NCBI GenBank assembly: GCA_945910005.1
Contig: OX246743.1
Coordinates: forward strand, 6,727,084 to 6,791,083
Source of the DNA: Isoperla grammatica
Lineage: Eukaryota > Arthropoda > Insecta > Plecoptera > Perlodidae
Direction of reading: 5' to 3'
DNA: 64,000 bases
Part shown: positions 34,107 through 45,300 of the stretch, in pieces
Numbering within the stretch: the stretch's first letter is position 1
How the letters are laid out: each line of letters begins with the position of its first letter
Translations under genes and position numbers: made by a program
Notes under the pieces: model-generated
Told to the model about the DNA's origin: nothing
What the model saw: the letters and a program-made list of their open reading frames with translations, nothing else
Databases searched by the model: none

Positions 34107-34908
34107 ACTCTTGGCCGGTAAACCAGAGCCCTCCACTGAGACAATATTCTGAAGAGAAATGAATCATGTTGCGTTTCTCTTGACCGGTGAACATTGTACG
34201 TCAAACAAGATAATATAGAGTGGTGACCAAACAGAGCCCTTCATTGAGACAATATTCTAAAGAGAAATGAAACATGTTGCGTTTCTCTTGACCGGTGAAC
34301 GTTGTACGTCAAACAAGATATAGAGTGGCGACCAATCAGAGCCCTCCATTGAGACAATATTCAGAAGAGACGTGAATCATGTTGCGTTTCTCTTGACCGG
34401 TGAACGTTGTATGTCAAACAAGATATAGAGTGGCGTCCAATCAGAGCCCTCCATTGAGACAATATTCAGAAGAGACGTGAATCATGTTGCGTTTCTCTTG
34501 ACCGGTGAACGTTGTATGTCAAACAAGATATAGAGTGGCGACCAAACAGAGCCCTCCATTGAGACAATATACTGAAGAGAAGTGAATCATGTTGCGTTTC
34601 TCTTGACCGGTGAACGTTGTATGTCAAACAAGATATAGAGTGGCGACCAAACAGAGCCCTCCATTGAGACAATATACTGAAGAGAAGTGAATCATGTTGC
34701 GTTTCTCTTGACCGGTGAACGTTGTATGTCAAACAAGATATAGAGTGGCGACCAAACAGAGCCCTCCATTGAGACAATATTCTGAAGAGAAATTAATCAT
34801 GTTGCGTTTCTCTTGACCGGTGAACGTTGTATGTCAAACAAGATATAGAGTGGCGACCTATCAGAGCCCTCCATTGAGACAATATTCTGAAGAGAAATGA
34901 ATCATGAC
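34107..34908. repeat. 105-bp tandem repeat array, about 7.7 copies
   Basis: TAGAGTGGCGACCAA recurs every 105 bp (34216, 34321, 34426, 34531 and so on), with CAGAGCCCTCCATTGAGAC, TGTTGCGTTTCTCTTGACC and GGTGAACGTTG. Since 105 is divisible by three, minus-strand frames stay open (MSQWRALFGRHS-type), an artefact. Units near the left still have CCAAT (GACCAATCAG), as in the adjoining 96-bp array. Confidence 0.95.
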
Positions 34909-35527
34909 GTCAATTTGACAGTTGACCTGAAATGTTCTTTTCCCGAGGTTTAAATTTCCTTCTTCTCCCTGAAGAGTGGTCGTTGAGAGCCCCCCCCCCC
35001 CCCCCTCAATCAACAGGTCATGACGCGTTTCGGCCAACCTCTGCGCATGCGCGGCTACCCTGGGCTCGCCCACTCGGAGCTACACTGCAAAAACAAGATA
35101 ACCCTTTTTAACACTCTAGTATCGTCAAGCCAAAGTTACTGTTTAACATGGTAGTTGATATGCAATGCAAGTATCACTTATAAAGTGAAACTTAACATCC
35201 CATATACAACACTGACCTATGGTAGGTTGCTGGAAGTCATAGTTATCCCCCCTCCCCAATGTGTTGTGGAGTGTGGGCCAGGCAGTATGGCCGCCATGCG
35301 TATTGCGTGAATACACCATTAGTAGGCATAATTTGGTTGATCATTTTCGCGTGACACACTCAACTGATTTGATCAAATGACATTAGTATTTGTTTTTACT
35401 TGTTTTTATTATTAAATGATTCCACATGTCATTTCATTTAATAATTACAGTATTTGTTACATCGATGTATACTATACTATACCTACTGACAGAAGTAAAA
35501 ACTTGTGAGTCAGTGGGTAAAACATCC
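34909..35527. other. unassigned sequence with poly-C and a diverged element end
   Basis: Contains a 16-base poly-C at 34990-35005. At 35273-35325 the sequence CAGTATGGCCGCCATGCG...GCGTGAATAC resembles, in reverse orientation, the left end of the 26350-27410 element. Confidence 0.5.
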
Positions 35528-36046
35528 GGGGCCTCATTCCAGTACATTTGCAAACTTAACCCCGGTGTTAGCCAATAGCCAATCAGGAGTCAGCAACTGG
35601 GACGCCGATCGAAGGAAGGTATTGTTGAAAAACGAGACAAAATAAAAACAATAACAAACAAAAACAGTCCAATAACCTCAAAACGTCGACCAAATACTCA
35701 ATAAAACTACATATTTACATATGTAGAACCTATATAATGTACAATAAATACACGAAATTGTTTATAAACTTCAATAAACACATAAAGTAACGTATCCATG
35801 AAATAGGATATCCTCAATAAAGAATTGAAATGTGACATTTGTGAAACTATACACACGGGCATTGACAAAATGGCGGCATTTCAGAGTATTGTTGAGATAA
35901 CTCTTCTTAACCCTACTATCAGACAGGGTCACATTTGCCTCCGAATTATGCAGGGAAGCCTTGGTAGGAGTTAACCCCGGGGTCATTTTAACATGGGGTT
36001 AGCGAGAGTTAAGGAGAGTTAAAAAAATGTACAGGAATCAGGCCCC
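35528..36046. mobile_element. MITE-like element with GGGGCCTGATTCC-type ends
   Basis: The left end GGGGCCTCATTCCAGTACAT and the right end (read inverted) GGGGCCTGATTCCTGTACAT differ at two sites. AACCCCGG-type words also recur in inverted order inside (35559 and 35973). No target duplication is clear. Length is 519 bp with no transposase frame. It ends 33 bp before the LTR retrotransposon. Confidence 0.6.
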
Positions 36047-36078
36047 AGGTGTGCGGAATATTGATTTACTTACTAGTT

Positions 36079-36339
36079 TGTAATAGGATACGTCACTACC
36101 CCCACACATGTACAAGGAACCTCCCCTCCCCCTCAACCCTGAGGCAGGCGGTAGGCCACTGCAAGGGTGGGAGCGCGAGGGCGGCCAGTGGTTACCGGAG
36201 TGGCGAGGTCGATGGACCGGTAGCTGGCGGCTTGTTTTCCATGTGACAATAAAGCTATACCTCCGTGTGATTTGGGAATTGCTGTTTTTAATTGGTAGTT
36301 TTAGCAAGAAACCCATTCCCATCTACGGACCCTATTACA
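36079..36339 (+). repeat. 5' LTR, 261 bp
   Basis: Begins TGTAATAGG and ends CCTATTACA, so the short inverted termini and TG...CA ends are intact. AATAAA at 36248 is a polyadenylation signal, implying the R-U5 boundary shortly after it. Reading base by base I see no difference from the 3' LTR. Confidence 0.96.
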
Positions 36340-36341
36340 TC

Positions 36342-36353
36342 TGGCGCCCAACG
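36342..36353 (+). other. primer-binding site, tRNA-Lys type
   Basis: TGGCGCCCAACG starts two bases after the 5' LTR. It is complementary to the 3' end of an animal tRNA-Lys whose terminus is CGTTGGGCGCCA (Drosophila tRNA-Lys CTT as I recall it). Minus-strand DNA synthesis would be primed here. Confidence 0.85.
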
Positions 36354-36604
36354 AAATTCGGACGTGTTGGTTTTGGTATTTGCTGGGTTGTATACGTTAC
36401 TGTTGTACCGCGCGCTACTCGTTGTGCTTTGCTACCGCGCTCTAGTGTTGTTTATTGTGTATTTTTGTGTGTTTTTGCGTGTGACTTTTCTTTGGGGATA
36501 TAAACTGGAGAGGATAAACATTACTCGCGTATATTAAGTAATAACTGTCGTGTGTGACCTGTATGGTTGTGACGCGTTCCGGGCGCGACACGGACAATAC
36601 AAAG

Positions 36605-39600
36605 ATGGCGACCAACGACGACATCGTACAGCTCCTCCAGGGACTTCGCACCGACCTGACCGAGAAGTGCGACGGTTTCACGACGTCGATAGCAACAATG
36701 CAGACGTCGGTAAGCTCGCTAGCAGAGAGGGTACGTGCCTTGGAAGCTGGGACGCCTACGACAGAGGCGGGGAACTCGGTTCCCGCGTCGCCCGCTGTAC
36801 CTACAGCGGAACACGCCGCGGGCTGGGGGGCGGATTTCAGGCCCCAGACACAACTGCCCTTGTTCGACGGATACGGCGGTCGGATGCATCCAGTTGTGTT
36901 TATACACGAATTGGAAGCGTACTACGACCTGGTACGAGTTCCACACCGGTTTCAAGTTTCTTTGGCGACAGGACAATTGCGAGGCCCCGCTAAACGATGG
37001 GGAGAAGTCTTTACAGACCGTTTCACTACTTTTACGGACTTTAAAGTGGCTTTCCTTGCCGAGTTTTGGGGCGCGGCCCAACAAAGGACAGTTCGATACG
37101 AGCTGTACCACGGCAAGTGCCCAATGCAGTTTGACCAACAGATGGCGGAATATTTCCTACTGGTATTGTCCAAGGCTCGCCACCTTACTCCTAGGCTGTC
37201 CGATGAAGATGTTATCGACGCCGTAGTCGATCATTTTCGGCCCGAGGTCACCGCGACGCTTCTCGCGGCGGGCAAGACAACAGTAGACGAGACGCTTAAG
37301 CTACTCCGCCGACTGGATGAAACCAGCAAACGTCGAACTACTAACCAGGGCGACGGGAATAAACCATTGTCGTCAGACACCAAGGTAAACAAATCAAACA
37401 CTACCGACTTTCCCAACTGGCGCCAATCGTCGTCCGACAACACATCACTTCGAGACGGCAGACTGAACAACAGCCAGCAAACCCGCAATAGTAACCCCCA
37501 GTGGCGTGCGGACTCGACTCTTCAGCGTCATTCTAATGACAGGCACGCTCATCAAAGTGACTTTGGACGTTCTGGAGAACGCGGTCGTCAGATACGTACG
37601 ATTGACGTAGAGGAAGACATCGTACCAGACTCCGACGATGTGGCGGAAGGTGACGACGCTGGGAACAAGGAACATTCAAATGCAGGTGTTCACCACCTCA
37701 GTAGAGAAGACGCGGGAGAGCTACTTTCCAGCGACGAGAGCGACGTCGCGATACGTCAGGCACCGGAAGTGATTGGCACATTCCAAAAGAGTGTACAGGC
37801 TGCTATACTAATCGACTCAGGTAGTGAGTTGTCGTGCATCTCAGAAACATTTTTCGACCAAATAACGGCCGCAAACGGAAGCCTACCCTCACTACCAATG
37901 CCCGCCATTCGGATCAACGGGGCGATAGGCATGGGTTCGAGGCTAGTTTCGACCCAAACACTCGTGTCAGTAAAGATTGGCATGTGGGTTGGGGATGTTG
38001 TATGCGTGGTTGTGCCGGGACTTACGAAGCCCATTATCTTCGGGACTGATTGGTTATTTGATAATCGAGCGTTAATAAACTTCGACGCCTCGTGTGTGTC
38101 GATACCTACGCAGGGTGACACTATTGTCATTCCGTTCGCACGTATAGTGACCAACCCGCCGCAACAGTTAACTGTCAACAGACTATACCTAACAGAGAGG
38201 GAGGTAGCGGACCGTCACAGTGTTGTTATGGGCGACCCCAAATTACTGTTGCCTGCACAACACCCTCAGGCACAGACTGACGCCACGGACACCTGCGCGC
38301 CACTCGATACACCTGTGGGCCAACTGACAGACGCAGAGATTGACGAAAGGGTCGACAACATGAAAACATTAACTGAGCAACAATGCAACGACCTTCGAAC
38401 CATCCTGAAGGACAACAAGGAAATATTTTCTAAGAAACCAGGCCTAACGAACATGTATGAACACTCTATTCAACTGACTGATTCAACGCCATTCAGGCAA
38501 AAAGCCTACCCTATCCCACACGCGTTGAGACCGGCAGTTCAAAAACAAATAGACGAAATGTTGGCGGACGGCATTATTGAGAGGGGTCCTACGCCATTCA
38601 CGAACCCTCTCGTCACAGTTATAAAGAAAGATGGTAGCGTGCGCCTATGTTTAGATGGGCGAAAGCTGAACTCCAGAATGGTGAAAGACCACGAAACTGT
38701 TAAAGACCCAGAGGAAATTTTACAACGTTTCGAGACGATCAAATACATGTCTACCATAGACTTAACGCGATCGTACTACCAGGTGCCACTGCGCAAGGAA
38801 GACCGGCAATACACGGGTTTCTTACACGATGGTAAGACATACATGTTCAAAGTGTTACCATTTGGGATCTCCACAGCCGTCGCAGGGTTTACAAGATGCA
38901 TGGATAGAGTCCTGGGGCCGGAAGTGTTACCCTTTACGACGCCATACATTGACGACCTTCTTGCGACATCGGAAACATGGGAAGAGCATATACGCCACTT
39001 AAGGTTGCTATTCCAGTGCCTACGTAAGGCGTCGCTGACTGCAAATTTCGCAAAATCACAGTTTTGCCAACAGTCGGTGCCATTCCTGGGGCACATTGTA
39101 ACTTCGGAGGGCGTGAAGACTGACCCAGAGAAGACCAAGGCAATACGCGAGTTCCCCGAACCAAGAAACGTCAAACATTTGAAGTCCTTTCTCGGAATGT
39201 GTAACTATTATCGTCGTTTCTGCAATCAATATTCGGACATAGTGGCACCACTGCAAAACCTTTTGAAATCATCATCTCAATGGAAATGGGGGGCTGAGGA
39301 GAAAACAGCTTTTCAGCGAACTAAAGAGTTGTTTTTAAACACGGTCATGCTTCATCACCCACGACCTAATTTAAGGTACTTCATTCAAGCAGACAGCTCA
39401 GGGGTGGCCGTTGGCGCTCAGCTCTATCAGCTCGACGACAATGGAGACAAGAGGGTTCTCGCGTTCGCCAGCAAGTCGCTGAATAACGCGCAACGACGTT
39501 ATACTACTACAGAACGAGAGGCCTACGCCATAGTTATGGCGTTGCAAAAATGGCGCGTCTATTTGTTACGATCCAAAGTCACCGTTCTTTCCGACCACAA

Positions 39601-41068
39601 ATCCCTTTCGTTTATAATGAAGTGTCGGCTAACAAGCAGCAGACTCACGCGATGGATTCTACTGATACAGGAATTTGATTTAACAATCGAATATTGCCGA
39701 GGCTCTGAAAACGTGGTAGCAGACACCTTGTCTCGGTACCCAGCTGACTGTCAACATGACACGCTCCCACGTGGCAGTGACGTCGACCAGCGGGAGTTTC
39801 TCATCGCAAGTCTGCGGATACCTATGGCCGCGGGTTTATGCGACGATCTAGCAGCGTTCAAAACACGGCAGGCTGAGGACGCCAACCTCCGTCGCATCAT
39901 CGACAGACTGCAGGACGGCGTCGCCACACCCGACGAACGTCTAGAACGCCTCACCCAAGTTCACCTCCTATACGATGGTATTCTCTACCGAAATAGCGCC
40001 GAGGGTGCCAATGATTGGAAAGCCTGTGTACCAGCCCCAATGATTGAGTCCCTAGTTTGGCATTACCACCATAACCTCGCACATTGTGGCCCATACAAAT
40101 GTTTCGCGGCACTGAACGAATCGTTTGTGTGGCCAAAAATGGAACGAAGCGTCCGCACCATTCTACGCCCGTGCGACATCTGTCAAAAAACAAAAACCCC
40201 AAACAAGCGTTATCACGGCAACCTAACGCCAATATTACCAACGACCAAAGGGGAACTGATCGCCATCGACATGTTCGGACCCCTACCAAGAGGACAGCGA
40301 GGCGCTAAATTCATTTTTGTCGTCCTCGATGTATTTACGAAGTTCGTTCGTCTCTACGCCATGAACAAAGCTACCACGAAGACGATACTAGAGAGGCTAA
40401 CGAGTGATTACTTCAAGACGGCGGGTAAACCACAACGGGTCTTGTCCGATAACGCCTCACAGTTCACATCGCACTTATGGGTAGATACGCTCAAAAACTT
40501 GAAGATAGACATATCTTATTGCTCTGTCCGTTACCCGCAAGGGAATCCTAGCGAACGGGTAATGAGAGAGTTGGGTCGTATGTTCCGGACTCTGTGTCAC
40601 ACCAAACACACATCATGGGTCGGTAAGCTTCAGTCTGTACAAGACTGTCTAAACTCAGTCCTGCATGACAGTACAGGTTTCACACCCCTGGAACTCCAGT
40701 TTGACACCAAGCCCCGACGGGACACCGACCCCTACTTCAGCTGGCCGCCACGGGAGGTACAGTCGCACCAACAAAAACTTGCGCTGGCCAATGATCGACT
40801 CCTCTCTCGTGCAGAGAGACGGCAACAACGGCACCAGTTAGTGAACACGACACCTCTCACGTTCAACAATGACGACCTTGTTTTGTTGAAGTCGAGCAAC
40901 GTCTCGTGTGCACCCGCGAATGAGATAGAGAAGTTCTTTTACCTCTACGAGGGACCTTTTAAAATCAGTCGATTGGTAGCGCCGAATGCTTACGAGCTCA
41001 AGGACTTAACAGGCAAAGTAATTAAAAACACGCATAACGTTATCAATTTGAAACCTTACATTTCATAA
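36605..41068 (+). CDS. Gag-Pol polyprotein of Ty3/gypsy retrotransposon
   Basis: A single frame encodes all retrotransposon proteins. The ATG at 36605 has a strong context (AAAGATGGC) and gives about 1487 residues; an in-frame ATG at 36563 has a poor context. Order by residue: Gag-like region ~86-239 with no CCHC zinc knuckle visible; acidic linker; aspartic protease with DSG at 404-406 instead of the more common DTG, and FGTDW at 479; reverse transcriptase ~643-813 with YIDD at 781-784 and catalytic D719; RNase H with D930, E972, D997, D1040; integrase with HH (1156, 1160) and CC (1190, 1193) zinc ligands, then D1222, D1282, E1317. A GPF-like motif (EGPFKI) is near the C terminus; no chromodomain is seen. 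Gag and Pol are fused without frameshift, so relative dosage must be set by proteolysis or other means. All catalytic residues are present and no break is seen. Confidence 0.96.
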   Translation: MATNDDIVQLLQGLRTDLTEKCDGFTTSIATMQTSVSSLAERVRALEAGTPTTEAGNSVPASPAVPTAEHAAGWGADFRPQTQLPLFDGYGGRMHPVVFIHELEAYYDLVRVPHRFQVSLATGQLRGPAKRWGEVFTDRFTTFTDFKVAFLAEFWGAAQQRTVRYELYHGKCPMQFDQQMAEYFLLVLSKARHLTPRLSDEDVIDAVVDHFRPEVTATLLAAGKTTVDETLKLLRRLDETSKRRTTNQGDGNKPLSSDTKVNKSNTTDFPNWRQSSSDNTSLRDGRLNNSQQTRNSNPQWRADSTLQRHSNDRHAHQSDFGRSGERGRQIRTIDVEEDIVPDSDDVAEGDDAGNKEHSNAGVHHLSREDAGELLSSDESDVAIRQAPEVIGTFQKSVQAAILIDSGSELSCISETFFDQITAANGSLPSLPMPAIRINGAIGMGSRLVSTQTLVSVKIGMWVGDVVCVVVPGLTKPIIFGTDWLFDNRALINFDASCVSIPTQGDTIVIPFARIVTNPPQQLTVNRLYLTEREVADRHSVVMGDPKLLLPAQHPQAQTDATDTCAPLDTPVGQLTDAEIDERVDNMKTLTEQQCNDLRTILKDNKEIFSKKPGLTNMYEHSIQLTDSTPFRQKAYPIPHALRPAVQKQIDEMLADGIIERGPTPFTNPLVTVIKKDGSVRLCLDGRKLNSRMVKDHETVKDPEEILQRFETIKYMSTIDLTRSYYQVPLRKEDRQYTGFLHDGKTYMFKVLPFGISTAVAGFTRCMDRVLGPEVLPFTTPYIDDLLATSETWEEHIRHLRLLFQCLRKASLTANFAKSQFCQQSVPFLGHIVTSEGVKTDPEKTKAIREFPEPRNVKHLKSFLGMCNYYRRFCNQYSDIVAPLQNLLKSSSQWKWGAEEKTAFQRTKELFLNTVMLHHPRPNLRYFIQADSSGVAVGAQLYQLDDNGDKRVLAFASKSLNNAQRRYTTTEREAYAIVMALQKWRVYLLRSKVTVLSDHKSLSFIMKCRLTSSRLTRWILLIQEFDLTIEYCRGSENVVADTLSRYPADCQHDTLPRGSDVDQREFLIASLRIPMAAGLCDDLAAFKTRQAEDANLRRIIDRLQDGVATPDERLERLTQVHLLYDGILYRNSAEGANDWKACVPAPMIESLVWHYHHNLAHCGPYKCFAALNESFVWPKMERSVRTILRPCDICQKTKTPNKRYHGNLTPILPTTKGELIAIDMFGPLPRGQRGAKFIFVVLDVFTKFVRLYAMNKATTKTILERLTSDYFKTAGKPQRVLSDNASQFTSHLWVDTLKNLKIDISYCSVRYPQGNPSERVMRELGRMFRTLCHTKHTSWVGKLQSVQDCLNSVLHDSTGFTPLELQFDTKPRRDTDPYFSWPPREVQSHQQKLALANDRLLSRAERRQQRHQLVNTTPLTFNNDDLVLLKSSNVSCAPANEIEKFFYLYEGPFKISRLVAPNAYELKDLTGKVIKNTHNVINLKPYIS

Positions 41069-41508
41069 TTGTTTCATGTATGTCCTACAAGATTATGGGT
41101 TAAAGTGTCTAATGTTTGCCATAATCTGTTTCATATGATATTTCCTCGTCTGTGACAGAATATTGTTTCACAATATTACTGCGTTTTAATTTTTATTTTA
41201 AATGATACCTGGTGGATGTCAACAGTTATTGGTTTTGTGTGTGATGTTTTTTGTTGGTATTTTGTAATTTTAGTTCTTATGGTATATGCCGTACAAGATC
41301 ATTTGCAATGGTTTTCTATACTTAGTGTGTAGTGTTTAGTGTATCCTGAGTCCGTCAGACTGTCGGATAACTATAATTTGTGATTTATTGGCTTACAGCT
41401 ACAGTTTATGACTATCAATGATTTGATGTATTTGTATTTACTAATTTTACTTACATTATGGGTTACTGTTTATGGTTACTTAAAACCCTCAATTGTCTCA
41501 AGTGTTTT
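41069..41508 (+). other. retrotransposon 3' non-coding region
   Basis: AT-rich sequence between the gag-pol stop and the polypurine tract. No env-like frame. Confidence 0.8.
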
Positions 41509-41519
41509 AAGTGGGGGGC
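41509..41519 (+). other. polypurine tract
   Basis: AAGTGGGGGGC directly precedes the 3' LTR, the expected primer site for plus-strand DNA. Confidence 0.8.
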
Positions 41520-41780
41520 TGTAATAGGATACGTCACTACCCCCACACATGTACAAGGAACCTCCCCTCCCCCTCAACCCTGAGGCAGGCGGTAGGCCAC
41601 TGCAAGGGTGGGAGCGCGAGGGCGGCCAGTGGTTACCGGAGTGGCGAGGTCGATGGACCGGTAGCTGGCGGCTTGTTTTCCATGTGACAATAAAGCTATA
41701 CCTCCGTGTGATTTGGGAATTGCTGTTTTTAATTGGTAGTTTTAGCAAGAAACCCATTCCCATCTACGGACCCTATTACA
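41520..41780 (+). repeat. 3' LTR, 261 bp
   Basis: Same length as, and apparently identical to, the 5' LTR, including AATAAA. Followed by the AGTT target duplication. Confidence 0.96.
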
Positions 41781-42030
41781 AGTTTCATCAAACTTTAATC
41801 AGGCGATTTCCTGTTAATCGGATATCAAAAATGGCGCCCGGTAGAAGCCACCATGCATTTTATATCTAATGTTTTTTAAAAACCATGGTAACCAATCCGA
41901 CATTGTAAAATGGCCGATTTAAACGTTTGGTGAATCAGGACCGGTGGCTTCTACTGGTGCCATTTTTGATCTCCGATTAACAGAAAAACACGGGATTCAA
42001 GTTTGGTGAAAAGTAGTAACTAAAAGTAGT
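41781..42030. mobile_element. inverted-repeat MITE split by the LTR retrotransposon
   Basis: CAAACTTTAATC, CTGTTAATCGGATATC, AAAAATGGCGCCC and GTAGAAGCCACC on the left (41789-41853) recur inverted on the right (GGTGGCTTCTAC, GTGCCATTTTTGATC, CGATTAACAG, 41943-42014). The right arm continues into AAAAGTAGTAACTAAAAG, whose complement is found not beside the left arm but before the LTR element, at TTTACTTACTAGTTT (36065-36079). Removing the retrotransposon and one AGTT joins the left arm. The MITE therefore spans 36063-36078 plus 41781-42030. Confidence 0.75.
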
Positions 42031-42386
42031 TTATAACTATACGTTTAATTTACAAAAATATAACGAGTAAAAAAGACGGTGACGAGACGATATTGTGGAC
42101 TAGTTTGATGTCTTTAAAACTAAAAATGAAAATATTTTATAAATACAATTTTATTACATTGTTGTGGTTTTCGAACACAGGAACATTCGATTAGCACCTC
42201 TTTCAGACGAAACTGATCAATCCCTAAAGCATAGCCATAGTCACCGCTATTCCGCCGAAAATTGAAGCAGTGTATCTTGGTCCCTTCTATTCACATATTC
42301 AACAGGTTATAAGCTCGTGGAAACCATGGTTACGTGACGTCAGACTAAAATAAAAACTGGTGTTTGACAAAGCCGAGTGTTCGTTC
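42031..42386. other. unassigned sequence before the large satellite
   Basis: AT-rich, with CATGGTTACGTGACGTCAG at 42324. No gene. The last bases (GTTCGTTCTTATCTGACG) form the ragged start of the satellite. Confidence 0.4.
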
Positions 42387-45300
42387 TTATCTGACGTAGT
42401 AGAGGACTCGGGAGGCTCTGTAATGAGAGAGACAGCGGCCGCTATTGACGACACTTGCTGCTATAGTACGTTCAGTCTTAGACAACACACCGGGCAAACA
42501 CTGCTATAGTACGTTCAGTCTTATCTGACGTAGTAGAGGACTCGGGAGGCTCTGTAATGAGAGAGACAGCGGCCGCTATTGACGACACTTGCTGCTATAG
42601 TACGTTCAGTCTTAGACAACACACCGGACAAACACTGCTATAGTACGTTCAGTCTTAGACAACACACCGGGCAAACACTGCTATAGTACGTTCAGTCTTA
42701 TCTGACGTAGTAGAGGACTCGGGAGGCTCTGTAATGAGAGAGACAACGGCCGCTATTGACGACACTTGCTGCTATAGTACGTTCAGTCTTAGACAACACA
42801 CCGGGCAAACACTGCTATAGTACGTTCAGTCTTATCTGACGTAGTAGAGGACTCGGGAGGCTCTGTAATGAGAGAGACAGCGGCCGCTATTGACGACACT
42901 TGCTGCTATAGTACGTTCAGTCTTAGACAACACACCGGGCAAACACTGCTATAGTACGTTCAGTCTTATCTGACGTAGTAGAGGACTCGGGAGGCTCTGT
43001 AATGAGAGAGACAGCGGCCGCTATTGACGACACTTGCTGCTATAGTACGTTCAGTCTTAGACAACACACCGGGCAAACACTGCTATAGTACGTTCAGTCT
43101 TATCTGACGTAGTAGAGGACTCGGGAGGCTCTGTAATGAGAGAGACAGCGGCCGCTATTGACGACACTTGCTGCTATAGTACGTTCAGTCTTAGACAACA
43201 CACCGGACAAACACTGCTATAGTACGTTCAGTCTTAGACAACACACCGGGCAAACACTGCTATAGTACGTTCAGTCTTATCTGACGTAGTAGAGGACTCG
43301 GGAGGCTCTGTAATGAGAGAGACAACGGCCGCTATTGACGACACTTGCTGCTATAGTACGTTCAGTCTTAGACAACACACCGGGCAAACACTGCTATAGT
43401 ACGTTCAGTCTTATCTGACGTAGTAGAGGACTCGGGAGGCTCTGTAATGAGAGAGACAGCGGCCGCTATTGACGACACTTGCTGCTATAGTACGTTCAGT
43501 CTTAGACAACACACCGGGCAAACACTGCTATAGTACGTTCAGTCTTATCTGACGTAGTAGAGGACTCGGGAGGCTCTGTAATGAGAGAGACAGCGGCCGC
43601 TATTGACGACACTTGCTGCTATAGTACGTTCAGTCTTAGACAACACACCGGGCAAACACTGCTATAGTACGTTCAGTCTTATCTGACGTAGTAGAGGACT
43701 CGGGAGGCTCTGTAATGAGAGAGACAGCGGCCGCTATTGACGACACTTGCTGCTATAGTACGTTCAGTCTTAGACAACACACCGGGCAAACACTGCTATA
43801 GTACGTTCAGTCTTATCTGACGTAGTAGAGGACTCGGGAGGCTCTGTAATGAGAGAGACAGCGGCCGCTATTGACGACACTTGCTGCTATAGTACGTTCA
43901 GTCTTAGACAACACACCGGGCAAACACTGCTATAGTACGTTCAGTCTTATCTGACGTAGTAGAGGACTCGGGAGGCTCTGTAATGAGAGAGACAACGGCC
44001 GCTATTGACGACACTTGCTGCTATAGTACGTTCAGTCTTAGACAACACACCGGGCAAACACTGCTATAGTACGTTCAGTCTTATCTGACGTAGTAGAGGA
44101 CTCGGGAGGCTCTGTAATGAGAGAGACAACGGCCGCTATTGACGACACTTGCTGCTATAGTACGTCCAGTCTTAGACAACACACCGGACAAACACTGCTA
44201 TAGTACGTTCAGTCTTAGACAACACACCGGGCAAACACTGCTATAGTACGTTCAGTCTTATCTGACGTAGTAGAGGACTCGGGAGGCTCTGTAATGAGAG
44301 AGACAACGGCTGCTATTGACGACACTTGCTGCTATAGTACGTTCAGTCTTAGACAACACACCGGGCAAACACTGCTATAGTACGTTCAGTCTTATCTGAC
44401 GTGGTAGAGGACTCGGGAGGCTCTGTAATGAGAGAGACAGCGGCCGCTATTGACGACACTTGCTGCTATAGTACGTTCAGTCTTAGACAACACACCGGGC
44501 AAACACTGCTATAGTACGTACAGTCTTATCTGACGTAGTAGAGGACTCGGGAGGCTCTGTAATGAGAGAGACAGCGGCCGTTATTGACGACACTTGCTGC
44601 TATAGTACGTTCAGTCTTAGACAACACACCGGGCAAACACTGCTATAGTACGTTCAGTCTTAGACAACACACCGGGCAAACACTGCTATAGTACGTTCAG
44701 TCTTATCTGACGTAGTAGAGGACTCGGGAGGCTCTGTAATGAGAGAGACAACGGCCGCTATTGACGACACTTGCTGCTATAGTACGTTAAGTCTTAGACA
44801 ACACACCGGGCAAACACTGCTATAGTACGTTCAGTCTTAGACAACACACCGGGCAAACACTGCTATAGTACGTTCAGTCTTATCTGACGTAGTAGAGGAC
44901 TCGGGAGGCTCTGTAATGAGAGAGACAACGGCCGCTATTGACGACACTTGCTGCTATAGTACGTTCAGTCTTAGACAACACACCGGGCAAACACTGCTAT
45001 AGTACGTTCAGTCTTATCTGACGTAGTAGAGGACTCGGGAGGCTCTGTAATGAGAGAGACAACGGCCGCTATTGACGACACTTGCTGCTATAGTACGTTC
45101 AGTCTTAGACAACACACCGGGCCAACACTGCTATAGTACGTACAGTCTTATCTGACGTAGTAGAGGACTCGGGAGGCCCTGTAATGAGAGAGACAACGGC
45201 CGCTATTGACGACACTTGCTGCTATAGTACGTTCAGTCTTAGACAACACACCGGGCAAACACTGCTATAGTACGTACAGTCTTATCTGACGTAGTAGAGG

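Larger units (their letters stand above)
36079..41780 (+). mobile_element. complete Ty3/gypsy LTR retrotransposon, 5.7 kb
   Basis: Two 261-bp LTRs, identical by eye, bracket a tRNA-Lys primer-binding site, one uninterrupted gag-pol frame and a polypurine tract. AGTT (36075-36078 and 41781-41784) is a 4-bp target duplication. The pol order protease, RT, RNase H, integrase is that of Ty3/gypsy rather than Ty1/copia. There is no env frame after pol. Identical LTRs and an open frame mean a recent and possibly still active insertion. It interrupts an older inverted-repeat element (see 41781-42030). Confidence 0.97.

Noticed and set aside
36719..40289. Antisense frames of up to 140 codons within the retrotransposon
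   Set aside because: Shadows of the gag-pol coding frame.
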